DNA of 64,000 nucleotides from NCBI GenBank assembly GCA_964462985.1, contig CAYXAA010000027.1, positions 1-64,000 of the forward strand, given 5' to 3'. How positions within the stretch are numbered: position 1 is the first letter of the stretch; each line of letters opens with the position of its first letter. Position numbers and translations under genes: made by a program. The notes beneath the pieces were generated by a model that saw only the letters and a list, made by a program, of their open reading frames with translations, was not told where the DNA came from and searched no databases. This DNA is from CAYXAA01 sp964462985. Its GTDB lineage: Bacteria > Pseudomonadota > Alphaproteobacteria > Rhizobiales > Stappiaceae. Below, piece by piece: positions 1-8,392 of this stretch.

Positions 1-28
1 ACGATCCGAGTGAGGAAGCACAGGAAGA

Positions 29-55
29 ATGGTGCTGCGAGAGAGGATTGAACTC
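29..55. repeat. Distal attachment site (direct repeat of the tRNA-Thr 3' end)
   Basis: These 27 bp are identical to 10133-10159, which is the 3' end (CCA, acceptor strand and T-arm) of the tRNA-Thr gene on the minus strand. Identity stops on both sides (A28 versus G10132; G56 versus T10160). A partial tRNA copy at the far end of a segment that carries an integrase is the usual signature of site-specific integration, so this is read as the outer att site of the island. Bases 1-28 would be original chromosome. Confidence 0.88.
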
Positions 56-157
56 GGTCAGCAGCACATCAACGATCTGATTTTATTTGTCTTTTCGACA
101 CGCCTTCGTGAGCCTGTGTACCAGCCCTGTGTCCCGCTGGCAAGGCTCCCGGTTTGA

Positions 158-1081
158 TCATCCTAGGTATCTGGCCTCGTTGTGCCACCGCAGCGCTTCT
201 GCATCGGGTCGGGCTGAACTTGCCGCGGGAACGGCGACCTCGGTTCCGTGCAGCGCGTAGTAGTGCCGCCCGTTCTCGAACTCCTCGCGGATGCGCCGAC
301 TGACCTCGAACCGGTGCTCCGGCGTCACCGTCACGTAGCCCTGATCGAACAGGCTGTGGATGTCCCGCCGCATGAGGATGCCGTTGCTCGGTGCGTGTTC
401 CCCGCCGTCGGCATAGGGACGGATATGGGCGGCCTCCAGCGCCGGAAGCGTCCGCTCCTTCGTGATGGCGCAGCGCCTCGCATAGAGGTCCGTCACAACC
501 AGCCGGAAGGCTCCTTGACCGAGACGTGGCCTGATGAGGGTCGGCGCCCCGTATCGTGCCTGCTCCTCGGCAAGCCCGAGGCCCGTGGGCCGCACGTTCA
601 TCGCATCCTGCACGGCTTCCCAAAGCGCCATCCCATCGGGCTCGTCGGTCCCGTACGACGCGAACGAAACGATGTTCTTGGACCAGGAAGACGGCGGAGG
701 AAACCAGCGATGCTCGGGCAGGAAGAACGGCTGGGTGAGGATCCGACAGCCGATCTCCACGGGTCCGACTGTCGCCGCGTCCATCTTCCGGTAGCGTAGA
801 ATACGAGATCTCATCTCGGTGAGGCTGGTGACGCCGTTCGCCGTCCCGAATGCCTCCCACGCCAGCGACAGGGGCATGACGGACGAGGAGGCATAGACAC
901 CGCCGCCGACGATCATGTTGATCGGCGCATGGAGCTTAAACAGGAACAGCTCGCCAGGCTGCAGGGCGCGGAAGGACTTCGGCGACGGCGACCAGAAATT
1001 CACCTCGGCAAGGTCGGGCTGGCGGCGCAACTGGTTGAACCAGTCGCCATCCGTCACCGCCACCACGATCCTTACCGGCAC
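158..1081 (-). CDS. HNH endonuclease with N-terminal PUA/EVE-like domain
   Basis: A 307-aa protein. The C-terminal half carries an HNH_2-type nuclease core: C204, then AAHIRPYADGG (H219), SNGI (N233) and DIHSLFD (H242). The first ~110 residues (TDGDWFNQL, then GELFLFKLHAP and IVGGGVYAS) read like a PUA/EVE-type fold, which in other nucleases reads modified bases; this domain call is by eye only. The GTG start at 1081 follows GGGGAGG by about 7 nt, and the family-like sequence begins exactly there; the open frame extends further upstream but only inside the preceding gene. It begins 22 bp after the MmeI-type enzyme, so the two are probably co-transcribed. Possible role: restriction of modified DNA. 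Confidence 0.8.
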   Translation of the reverse strand: MPVRIVVAVTDGDWFNQLRRQPDLAEVNFWSPSPKSFRALQPGELFLFKLHAPINMIVGGGVYASSSVMPLSLAWEAFGTANGVTSLTEMRSRILRYRKMDAATVGPVEIGCRILTQPFFLPEHRWFPPPSSWSKNIVSFASYGTDEPDGMALWEAVQDAMNVRPTGLGLAEEQARYGAPTLIRPRLGQGAFRLVVTDLYARRCAITKERTLPALEAAHIRPYADGGEHAPSNGILMRRDIHSLFDQGYVTVTPEHRFEVSRRIREEFENGRHYYALHGTEVAVPAASSARPDAEALRWHNEARYLG

Positions 1082-1103
1082 CTGACGACCTCCCCAGCTC
1101 CCG

Positions 1104-4100
1104 CTATCTAGGCAGGAAATAGCGTCGCTGGCCGTCCAGTTCGCCCGTCCGGGCGACCCCGGTCGCAACCAGCGTCTCCAGAACCTCGGCCACGCGATCC
1201 TTGCGCTTGGCGGTACTGCGGCCATCGAAGGCGCTGGCAATGACGTCCGGCTGCGTGGGTGCGGGCGCCTTGGCGAGGAGATCGCGCACGAGCCTGATCT
1301 GGTCGAGTCCGTCGGAAGGCCACTTCGGCCGTTTCCCAGCGTCTGGTGCCACGATGTCGAGGACGCCGACATGCTCGGCCTCGGGCTTCGGTGCCTTCGC
1401 GCCCAGCTTCGGTATCTGATACTCGGGGCGAAGCCACCGGACGAGGCCTTGCTTCTCCTCCGCCGCCCGCTCCTGATTGAGTGCCACGAGGCGGGACAGC
1501 AAGTCCTCCTCGGCCCGTTCCTGTGCTTCCGTCTTGTGCGGCGACGGCAGTGTTGCGCCCGGCTTGCCGACCAGCTCGGGGATCAGGTCCTGCCAGCCGT
1601 AGGCGGTGAGCACGGCGCGATCGATGTCGTCGTGGATTTCCTTGAGCACCGAGATCAAGCCGGCCTGATGGACGTCGCGCTCGGCGTCGGTCAGCGGCGG
1701 CACGTCGCAGCCGTTCTCAAGCTCCCGCTGTCGCTCCAAGGCATTGTAGAGGCCGGTCATCGTCAGGAAGGCATGCTGCGCCAGTCGGTCCTTGCGAAAG
1801 GCGTCTAAGCGTTCACCAAGCTCACGTAGGCGCTCCTGCTGGGCATGGAGCGGTTCATGAGCGGCAAGCGTCGGATCGACCGCCAATGGAAAAGGAAACG
1901 GATCGAAGGTCTCGCTTTTGGCGTAGACTGGATCATTGCCGACGCCCATCCATCCGCCTTTCGCGATCGCCCATACGACATGGAGGCGAGACGAAAGGGT
2001 CGCCAGATACTCCGCTGTTTCGATGCCGATCGCGACCAGCTTGTTGTCGGGCCGGATGCTGGCGTCAAGGAATTGGAACGTGCGGTGCCGCGTCGTCTCG
2101 ACTGTGGCCAAATATCGCGGCACTGAGAACAAGGCCTTTCTTGCCTCGGGTATGTTCTCCCCGAATAGCCACCAGTTCAAGCGTCGGTAGTCACGGTTGT
2201 TGTGGTCCCGCTCGGGCTTCACGTTGTCCAGTACATGCTGATAGGCAGCAGGAAAGCGTGCGCGGACCTCATCGATCTCAAGGGGGAAAAGGTCAATTAC
2301 CATCACGCCGCGGGGTCTCTGCGCGATATCGCGCCCATTTCTATAAGGCAGAATATGTTGTTGCAGACCCTCGACAGAACCAAGACCGAGTGATTTGGCT
2401 TGAGAAGGTGTGACGATGAAGCCTGCGCCATGCAAGACGACACCACGGCTCGAAAGCGCCTCATTGGAAAGCAGAGGCTGCGTCGACGCCAAATTTGCCC
2501 CTACAATCAGACTGGCTCTGACCTTGCCTTCTTGCGCATCCAGAAGGACCTGCGGCGTATCGGTGTTCAGCCCCGCCTCCGAAACGACGTCGGCCAGCAC
2601 CCCGTCACGTTCTCCTGCCTCGGCGACCGTCATGGCGATGCGCACCGCAGCCTTGTCGGATGCCTTCAGCCATGGATGGTTCGGCACGGCAAAGACGAGC
2701 GACAGCGGGTGCTTGGCGGCCATATGGCGCTCGATGACGCGCCGCGAGAACGTCTGGGTAATCGAATTGGTGGTGATGAAGCCGAAGCGTCGCAGTGGGT
2801 TCGACTGTCCCTTCGCCGGCTGACGCAACAGCCGGGTCGCTGCTTCGTCCCAGAAGTGCATGACGAAGTCCGCGCCGCCCGAAATATGCGGTCGTATCTT
2901 CCAACAGGCCTCAGCATAGCCGTCGCCCAGTTCCGCCCGCATGTCCTTGCCGCCGATAAACGGCGGATTGCCGACGATAAACTCGGATTCGGGCCACGGC
3001 GCACGCTTCGGGTTCACGTAGGTGTAGAGCGGCACCCGCGCGTCCGGGTCCGGCACTTCCTCGCCGGTAATGGGATGCAGCTTCTTCGTCACGCCGTCCC
3101 ATCGCGATAAGGGCCGGCCGCTGTCGTCGCGCAGCAATTCCTGTCGGTCGTAGGCGATTACGGCATCTTGCTGCCTGATGGTGCCATAGGCGTGCAGGAT
3201 CGGCTCGCTGATGGAGGAGTGACCGGAGGTCTTGAGCTGCCATTTCAGGTAGCCGATCCACAGCACGAGGTCGGCGATGGCAACCGCACGTGGGTTCAGC
3301 TCCAGCCCGTAGAACTGCCGCGGGCTGACCGTCTCGCCTTCCATCGCGAACCGGGCCTGATCCTCACCGAGATCGTCCAGCGCCTCCAGCACCTCGCCTT
3401 CGAGCCGCTTCATCAGTTCGAGGCTGACATAGAGGAAATTGCCGGTGCCGCAGGCCGGGTCGAGGACGCGCGTGGTGCAGAGCTTGTGGTGGTACGCCTT
3501 CACCGCCGCGAGCGCCCCGGCGTGGTCGCCCCTATCACGCAGCTCCTTCACCTGCCCCTGAACCAGCTCCCAGTCGGCCCGCAGCGGCTCGATGATGGTC
3601 GGCACGACCAGCCGCTCGACATAGGCACGCGGCGTGTAGTGCGCCCCGAGCTTTGACCGTTCGCGAGGATCGAGCGCTCGCTCCAGCAGCGTGCCGAAGA
3701 TCGCCGGCTCGACGTCGGACCAGTCCTTGCCCGACGCGATCCACAGCTCGTTGATGTCGTCGCGGTCGAGCGGCAGTGCCCTCCGCTTCTTGAAGAGCGA
3801 GCCGTTGAACTTCTTCAGCGTGGCGTTGACGTGCGGGGCATAGCCGCCGTTGTCCATTACAGACCACAGGCTCTCCAGCGCCGGGACGAAGTGTTCGGGC
3901 GTGTCCTTCATCCGCCCGAGCAGGTCGTGAAACCCCTCCTTGGGGATCAGCTTCACGTCCTCGGCGAACATGGTGAAGAGGCAGCGCATCAGGAATTCGG
4001 CCACCTCCGCCGCGTCGTGCTTCTTCTCCAGCCGCCGGGCGATCCTGGCCAGCCGCTCGGCGATGTCGCGCGTGACTTCCGCCGAAATCCGCGTCGGGTC

Positions 4101-4736
4101 GAGCGTCAGCGGATCGGTCCAGATCGCGCGGAGCCGGGCCTGGACCTTCTCGTCGCGGAGATCGTCCATGCCGATCCGGAAGGACTGCCGGTCGGGGAAG
4201 TGGGCGTAGTTCTTGCCCTGACCGGAAAAATCCGCGAACACCTCAATAACGTTGCCGACGTCGACGACGAGCAGGAAGGGCGGGTAGCCGTGCTCCACGG
4301 GTAGGGCGCGGGCGTAGTCCTCCGCCTGCTTGCGGGCGGCGAGCATCACCTGATCCCAGCCGCGCGTGCCGCGCTTGGCCTGACCCGGCTTCCTCTGGGT
4401 CGCATCCTCGGGGATGAGGGCGAGCTGGGCCGGATCGACCTTTGCGCCTTGCCGCTTGGCCGACTGCTTGGCTTCGAGGATGAAGCGGCCGCGATGGTAG
4501 CAGTCGATCCGTCCTGCCGTGCGCGAACCGTCCGGGTGCTTGAAGTCGACGCGCCGCTCGAAGACGTAGTCGTTGCGGTCGTTCTCTTCCCGCGCCATGG
4601 ACGGACGCGGCAGGTCGAGCGCGATGCACAGCCGCTCGACGAAGAGCTGATAGTTCGCCAGCTCCGACCCGCCCGAGGCTTTCGCTTCGGCGATTAGCGT
4701 TTCCAATGCGCCGTGTTCGGTATCTGCGTCCCCCAT
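1104..4736 (-). CDS. MmeI-like (type IIL) bifunctional restriction-modification enzyme
   Basis: A 1210-aa single-chain enzyme expected to methylate and cleave DNA. The N-terminus has the endonuclease motif D78-X9-E88-A-K90, the same spacing as in MmeI. The centre has HYTP (366-369), SAM-binding motif I DPACGTGNF (426-434), GLELNPRA (477-484) and catalytic motif IV GNPPF (589-593), typical of N6-adenine gamma-class methylases. The remaining ~500 residues should hold the target-recognition domain and C-terminal helices. Length and order fit MmeI-family proteins, and all core motifs are intact. It is transcribed toward the HNH gene, and 202 bp separate it from the upstream ParB-like gene, so it may have its own promoter. 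The recognition sequence cannot be predicted here. Confidence 0.88.
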   Translation of the reverse strand: MGDADTEHGALETLIAEAKASGGSELANYQLFVERLCIALDLPRPSMAREENDRNDYVFERRVDFKHPDGSRTAGRIDCYHRGRFILEAKQSAKRQGAKVDPAQLALIPEDATQRKPGQAKRGTRGWDQVMLAARKQAEDYARALPVEHGYPPFLLVVDVGNVIEVFADFSGQGKNYAHFPDRQSFRIGMDDLRDEKVQARLRAIWTDPLTLDPTRISAEVTRDIAERLARIARRLEKKHDAAEVAEFLMRCLFTMFAEDVKLIPKEGFHDLLGRMKDTPEHFVPALESLWSVMDNGGYAPHVNATLKKFNGSLFKKRRALPLDRDDINELWIASGKDWSDVEPAIFGTLLERALDPRERSKLGAHYTPRAYVERLVVPTIIEPLRADWELVQGQVKELRDRGDHAGALAAVKAYHHKLCTTRVLDPACGTGNFLYVSLELMKRLEGEVLEALDDLGEDQARFAMEGETVSPRQFYGLELNPRAVAIADLVLWIGYLKWQLKTSGHSSISEPILHAYGTIRQQDAVIAYDRQELLRDDSGRPLSRWDGVTKKLHPITGEEVPDPDARVPLYTYVNPKRAPWPESEFIVGNPPFIGGKDMRAELGDGYAEACWKIRPHISGGADFVMHFWDEAATRLLRQPAKGQSNPLRRFGFITTNSITQTFSRRVIERHMAAKHPLSLVFAVPNHPWLKASDKAAVRIAMTVAEAGERDGVLADVVSEAGLNTDTPQVLLDAQEGKVRASLIVGANLASTQPLLSNEALSSRGVVLHGAGFIVTPSQAKSLGLGSVEGLQQHILPYRNGRDIAQRPRGVMVIDLFPLEIDEVRARFPAAYQHVLDNVKPERDHNNRDYRRLNWWLFGENIPEARKALFSVPRYLATVETTRHRTFQFLDASIRPDNKLVAIGIETAEYLATLSSRLHVVWAIAKGGWMGVGNDPVYAKSETFDPFPFPLAVDPTLAAHEPLHAQQERLRELGERLDAFRKDRLAQHAFLTMTGLYNALERQRELENGCDVPPLTDAERDVHQAGLISVLKEIHDDIDRAVLTAYGWQDLIPELVGKPGATLPSPHKTEAQERAEEDLLSRLVALNQERAAEEKQGLVRWLRPEYQIPKLGAKAPKPEAEHVGVLDIVAPDAGKRPKWPSDGLDQIRLVRDLLAKAPAPTQPDVIASAFDGRSTAKRKDRVAEVLETLVATGVARTGELDGQRRYFLPR

Positions 4737-4938
4737 GGTGGCAAACTAGCGAGCAACGCGCCGGATGCAAATATGGATTGCACGGTGCCGGGGGACTCTC
4801 CTGCTGCTCGGGGCTGGAGCGACGGCTCGCATTCGACGGTCTCCCTGCTCCATCCGGCGACAAGCGCGTGTCGTCGGCTGAAGGTCGGTCGCTCGCGCCT
4901 ATCCAAATTAGACGCCGTAAGGGTTAGATAGGGGGCGC

Positions 4939-5781
4939 TCAGAACTCGTCCGAATCGTCCTCTTCCTCGCCCCCGACGTGCGCCCGAAGCTCCAGAAGCA
5001 GTTCCGGCAGGCGTCGCCCGAAGTAGGCCGCGAGCGCCATCGCAGCGACCTCCGGCCGATCAGCCAGCTTCGTCGAGAACTCCTTGGCGAGGCGATCGGC
5101 AAACCGGTCAGCTAGGTCCTGCTTCCATTGTTCGCGGTCGTCGTCGTTCATCTCCGCGACGTCACCTTGGGCCGCCTTCCTTGCCTGCCACCACGAGCCA
5201 CAGTCGAAAGCCTCCTCGCCCAGCTTCCTGCGAACCTGCCGCATATTGCCTATCTGCGACTCGGAGGCGCCTGAAGCGCGAGCAATATCGGCTTTGCTGT
5301 GCTTGTTCAGCAGGACGAGCCGCCAGGCGTGGTTCTGGCGCTCCTGAGCGGTCATCGGAAGCTTGGCCTTGGAGTTCGCCTCTCCAGCCACCAGAACGGC
5401 CTCCTGAGGGGTCCCCTCGAAGTACGCGACGGGGATCTCCGCGGGCTTCTTTGCTCGCCGGTAGGCCTCCACGCGGTGATGGCCGTCCACGAGGATTGGC
5501 CGTTCGCCGACGACCAACACTGTCACCGGATCGACCTCGCCGAACCGCTCTATGGCGCGAACAAGATCGCCGATATGCCTCTCACTCATTCCGCGCGGCT
5601 GGAACAGATCGGGCATCAGGACGATGTCCGCAAGGTTGATCCTGCTGGGGCGCTCCCGGCTGCCCTCGGACACCTTCTGTGCGGCCGTCAGATCGGCAAG
5701 GAGCCTTGCCGGCTCGTAGTCCGCGGCCTCGCCGGCGGCGCCTGCGTTCAATCCGCCCTTGTCATTCACCCGTACGTTCAC
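4939..5781 (-). CDS. ParB/Spo0J-like N-terminal domain protein
   Basis: A 280-aa protein. A ParB/sulfiredoxin-like domain at about residues 45-150 contains LMPDLFQPRG, IGDLVRAIERFGEVDPVTV and ILVDGHHRVEAYRRAKK (the ParB box II region). A helix-turn-helix-like stretch follows (KADIARASGASESQIGNMR), and the tail is acidic (GEEEDDSDEF). The GTG start at 5781 is preferred because AGGAG lies 6 nt upstream; a TTG at 5796 is also possible. It overlaps the upstream zinc-finger-like gene by 20 bp, implying translational coupling. There is no ParA partner and no parS cluster was noticed, so plasmid partition is unlikely; on islands such proteins are often regulators or DNA-binding CTPase/nuclease-like factors. 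The function here is unknown. Confidence 0.75.
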   Translation of the reverse strand: MNVRVNDKGGLNAGAAGEAADYEPARLLADLTAAQKVSEGSRERPSRINLADIVLMPDLFQPRGMSERHIGDLVRAIERFGEVDPVTVLVVGERPILVDGHHRVEAYRRAKKPAEIPVAYFEGTPQEAVLVAGEANSKAKLPMTAQERQNHAWRLVLLNKHSKADIARASGASESQIGNMRQVRRKLGEEAFDCGSWWQARKAAQGDVAEMNDDDREQWKQDLADRFADRLAKEFSTKLADRPEVAAMALAAYFGRRLPELLLELRAHVGGEEEDDSDEF

Positions 5782-6499
5782 CTGCAACTCCTGCAACTTC
5801 CGCCTTGCCCGGCAGGTCGGCGCCCCTGTGCTGCACCAACAGTTCCACCGCGCTCTCGACCGCCTCGCCGATATGCCTCAGCACCCGCCCGCGCGACCTC
5901 GGGTAGACGTGAAGCTCCTTCGCGCCGACTCCCTCGCCCCACCTCTTGTGCGTCCCCGAGGCCATCCTGTGGACGATCTTTGCCGCCTGCACTCGCTTGA
6001 ACTCCGCCTTCCGCTCGGCCTGCGGATCGTCCCGAAGGATCATCTCCACGGCGAGCCAGGCGGCGACTACCCGCACGGGATCGACAGCAGCCTTGCGCAG
6101 CCTCGCCCAGGCCGCCTTGGCGCGTTGCTCAGGGGACAGCCCGCGCAGCCTGAAGGCCTCCATATGTGGCCCTGAGGTGTGGAACAGGGTCTCCACCCGG
6201 CTGACCGCATTGCGCACCCAGGGGTTCGCCTCGTTCTCCTTCAGCCACGCCATCGCGGCTGCCCGGTACGGGGCAAGCTCAGTCGCCGTGTAGGAGAGCC
6301 GGTAGGGGCTCCCGTGGCGGGCGTACCGGTCCGCGTGGGAGCGGCAGAACCTTGTGTCCAGTCCGTCTTCCGTGCCTGCTCGGGCGGGCTTGGTGCAGCC
6401 GACCACGCGGCATCGCGTGAACATGTGGCTCGGGTCGCCGGCGCGGGCCTTCACCTCGGCCTTGCGCTCACGCTTTCGAACCCAGCTTGCTGTGCTCAT
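5762..6499 (-). CDS. Unrecognised protein with N-terminal Cys/His zinc-finger-like motif
   Basis: A 245-aa basic protein, not recognised by name. Near the N-terminus it has CRVVGC, then about 16 residues on CRSHADRYARHG, a C-x4-C ... C-x2-H pattern like the small zinc-binding motifs of phage-encoded HNH and DNA-binding proteins. The rest is helical and rich in Arg and Ala. The ATG at 6499 is chosen because AGGAAG lies 5 nt upstream; the frame is open for 24 more codons with no good ribosome site. It heads the leftward cassette with the ParB-like gene, the MmeI-type enzyme and the HNH nuclease, and its 3' end overlaps the ParB-like start. A DNA-binding accessory role is inference. Confidence 0.6.
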   Translation of the reverse strand: MSTASWVRKRERKAEVKARAGDPSHMFTRCRVVGCTKPARAGTEDGLDTRFCRSHADRYARHGSPYRLSYTATELAPYRAAAMAWLKENEANPWVRNAVSRVETLFHTSGPHMEAFRLRGLSPEQRAKAAWARLRKAAVDPVRVVAAWLAVEMILRDDPQAERKAEFKRVQAAKIVHRMASGTHKRWGEGVGAKELHVYPRSRGRVLRHIGEAVESAVELLVQHRGADLPGKAEVAGVAGERTGE

Positions 6500-6747
6500 C
6501 GGCTTCCTGAAACATGGCCACCCCGCACTGTCGGGGAGGCGGAGGGACGGGCAGTAACAAGTTCTCGACACGGGTTGTCACCGGAACAATTGTCGCACCT
6601 CGTCCCCGGCTATCCGTTCGGGTTGTCCGCGCTCGCGCTCATCGTCTATGAGCACAGCGAACGAGTCGGATCAATCTCGGAAGGAAGCATTGGCGGCGGG
6701 GTTCACGCTGGACCGCCGTCGATCACAAGGATTTCTTTGGGGGGACT

Positions 6748-7077
6748 ATGAAGGCAATTCTCACGTCGATGCTGGCTGCGCTGGTGCTTTCCGGCTGTTC
6801 GATGACGCTGGCGGTCCAAGGCCAGGCATCGGACGGCAGTGAAACCTTCACTGGAACGGCGACGGGTTATGCCGATGGTGGAGGCAACTTGGAGATCACC
6901 AGCAGCCGAGGCCGCCGCTGCACAGGCACGTTCGTCTACGTGACCGCCCGCAACGGCCAAGGCACGTTCACCTGCAGCGACGGCTCAAGCGGCCCGTTCG
7001 AGTTCGTGTCGACGGGGACTCGGGGAACTGGAACCGGCGTGATTGGCGGCAGGCCATTTACCTTCACGTTCGGGTAG
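6748..7077 (+). CDS. Small lipoprotein, unknown function
   Basis: A 109-aa protein with a lipoprotein signal: MKAILTSMLAALVLSGCSM, lipobox LSGC with the lipidated Cys at residue 17. The mature part is Gly/Thr/Ser-rich and beta-like, with two Cys (RRCTGTF, GTFTCSDGS) that could form a disulfide. TTTGGGGGGA lies just before the ATG. It is transcribed away from the nuclease cassette and converges with the resolvase gene (11-bp gap). Small beta-rich lipoproteins of this kind are common on alphaproteobacterial islands and often lack a known role. Confidence 0.7.
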   Translation: MKAILTSMLAALVLSGCSMTLAVQGQASDGSETFTGTATGYADGGGNLEITSSRGRRCTGTFVYVTARNGQGTFTCSDGSSGPFEFVSTGTRGTGTGVIGGRPFTFTFG

Positions 7078-7088
7078 GGGACGCCCCG

Positions 7089-7667
7089 TTATACCGCCGC
7101 CTCCGGGTTCTCGGCCAAGATGCGGAACACGCTGGCGCGGCTGATGCCCAGCGCCTTCGCTATGTCATTCGCCGAGTGGTTCTCGGCCCGGAGCTTCAAC
7201 ACATCACCGGTCTTGCGCCGAGCGGTGGGCTGGCGCCCCGTGTACTTCCCGTCAGCCTTTGCCTTGGCAATGCCCTCGCGCTGCCGCTCCAGCATCAGTT
7301 CCCGCTCAAATTCAGCGATGGACCCAAGCAGGTTCACCATGAGCTTGCCCGTCGCGGTCGCGGTGTCGAGGTTCATGGAGAGGATGCGAAGGTCCGCGCC
7401 CTTCGCCCTCAGGGCCGCCATGATCTCCACGAGGTCGGCCACCGAGCGGGCCAGCCGGTCAAGGCGGGTCACGACAAGGACGTCGCCGTCGCCGCGCCGG
7501 ATGTAGTCAAGTGCCGCCGCAAGCTGCTCCCGCTTGTCGGAAACCGACGAAAGCTCCTCGCTGAAGATCTTGCCGCAGCCCGCCGCTTCCAAGTCCCGAA
7601 CCTGAGCCGCAAGGCCCGCCTTCTGGTCGGTCGTGGAGGTACGGGCGTATCCGATCATCATTGCCAT
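7089..7667 (-). CDS. Serine recombinase (resolvase/invertase family)
   Basis: A 192-aa small serine recombinase. The N-terminal catalytic domain begins MIGYARTSTTDQ with the nucleophilic Ser at 11. It is followed by VVTRLDRLARSVADL (conserved Arg cluster), GKLMVNLLGSIAEFERELMLERQREGIAKAKADGKYTGR (E helix), and a C-terminal HTH (SANDIAKALGISRASVFRIL). Its length is that of Tn3-type resolvases and Hin-type invertases. GGAG lies 8 nt before the ATG. No transposase is nearby, so it may serve island dimer resolution or an inversion. Repeated TGTGAGAC motifs lie directly upstream and could be its binding sites. Confidence 0.9.
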   Translation of the reverse strand: MAMMIGYARTSTTDQKAGLAAQVRDLEAAGCGKIFSEELSSVSDKREQLAAALDYIRRGDGDVLVVTRLDRLARSVADLVEIMAALRAKGADLRILSMNLDTATATGKLMVNLLGSIAEFERELMLERQREGIAKAKADGKYTGRQPTARRKTGDVLKLRAENHSANDIAKALGISRASVFRILAENPEAAV

Positions 7668-7689
7668 TGCCGAGTCTCCGAGCGATTCC

Positions 7690-7797
7690 TGTGAGACTAC
7701 TTTATGAGACTCGGCACCGAAACGTCAAGAGACTATTCGTGTGAGACCGTTTGGCGGTCTTGGGAGGCGTCTCGCGTGGGCTTGGTCATGTGAGACT
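7690..7797. repeat. TGTGAGAC repeat cluster upstream of the resolvase
   Basis: TGTGAGAC starts at 7690, 7740 and 7789, about 50 bp apart. Related copies are ATGAGACT (7704-7711) and GAGACT (7729-7734). The cluster starts 22 bp upstream of the resolvase ATG. The surrounding 324-bp gap (7668-7991) holds nothing else recognisable beyond the promoters that the two diverging genes need. A res/crossover site or autoregulatory operator is the likely reading, by position only. Confidence 0.5.
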
Positions 7798-7991
7798 GAC
7801 GGGCCGGTCCGCTGCGAAACATGCGACGGAAAGATGCGATCACCGGGAACCGAGGGGGCGAAGGGGGAGTACGCGCATACCAAACATCGGATGGGTCGCG
7901 CAGAAATTTTTGCCCAACTTTTTCGACCGAACTGGCAGAACGCTTCGACGGTTCGCTAGCATGTGGACTTGGCAATCAGGGGGCCTGGGGA

Positions 7992-8363
7992 ATGAGAAAG
8001 ACGCTTTTGGCGCTGTGCCTACTGCTCATGGGAATACCTTCAACCGAAGTCCGGGCAGAAGACTTGTCGGCTGCAGGGCGAGAATTTGAGCTGTTGCGGA
8101 GGGGCATGGAGAATGAAGCGTTCAATCTTGCCCGGAGTATGACTGTTGCCTTGGCGATGTGCGAACTCACGGCTGAAGAGCGTCGAGCCACGGAAGGATG
8201 GCGTATCGCCGGCATGACGGTGGCGGCCGAGCAGATGGGCGAGAGCGTCAAGACCGTTCGGAAATCTGTCTCCGAGTTTGCGGCGAAGGTTGCCTCAAAA
8301 CTAATAACAGATGGCCACAAGGAGGCTTCATGCGCCTACCATCGCGCATGGTTACTGCAGTGA
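7992..8363 (+). CDS. Small exported protein, unknown function
   Basis: A 123-aa protein with a clear Sec signal peptide (MRKTLLALCLLLMGIPSTEVRA, cleavage near A22-E23). The mature part is helical (AAGREFELLRRGMENEAFNLARSM ... MCELTAEERRATEGWRIAGM) with two Cys (MCEL, ASCAY). GGGG lies close before the ATG at 7992; the frame is open upstream but the signal peptide fixes the start. It converges on the integrase gene (29 bp apart). Family not recognised; periplasmic location is inferred. Confidence 0.6.
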   Translation: MRKTLLALCLLLMGIPSTEVRAEDLSAAGREFELLRRGMENEAFNLARSMTVALAMCELTAEERRATEGWRIAGMTVAAEQMGESVKTVRKSVSEFAAKVASKLITDGHKEASCAYHRAWLLQ

Positions 8364-8392
8364 CCGACTTCGTGCTCTCCTCGCGCAGCCGG

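Noticed and set aside
1082..1372. N-terminal extension of the HNH nuclease
   Set aside because: The extra 97 codons lie within the MmeI-type gene and are Ser/Arg/Pro-rich; the GTG at 1081 has a good ribosome site.
4939..5781. ParB-like gene as evidence of a plasmid origin or partition system
   Set aside because: No ParA, no replication gene and no parS repeats; the tRNA-bounded island explains its presence.
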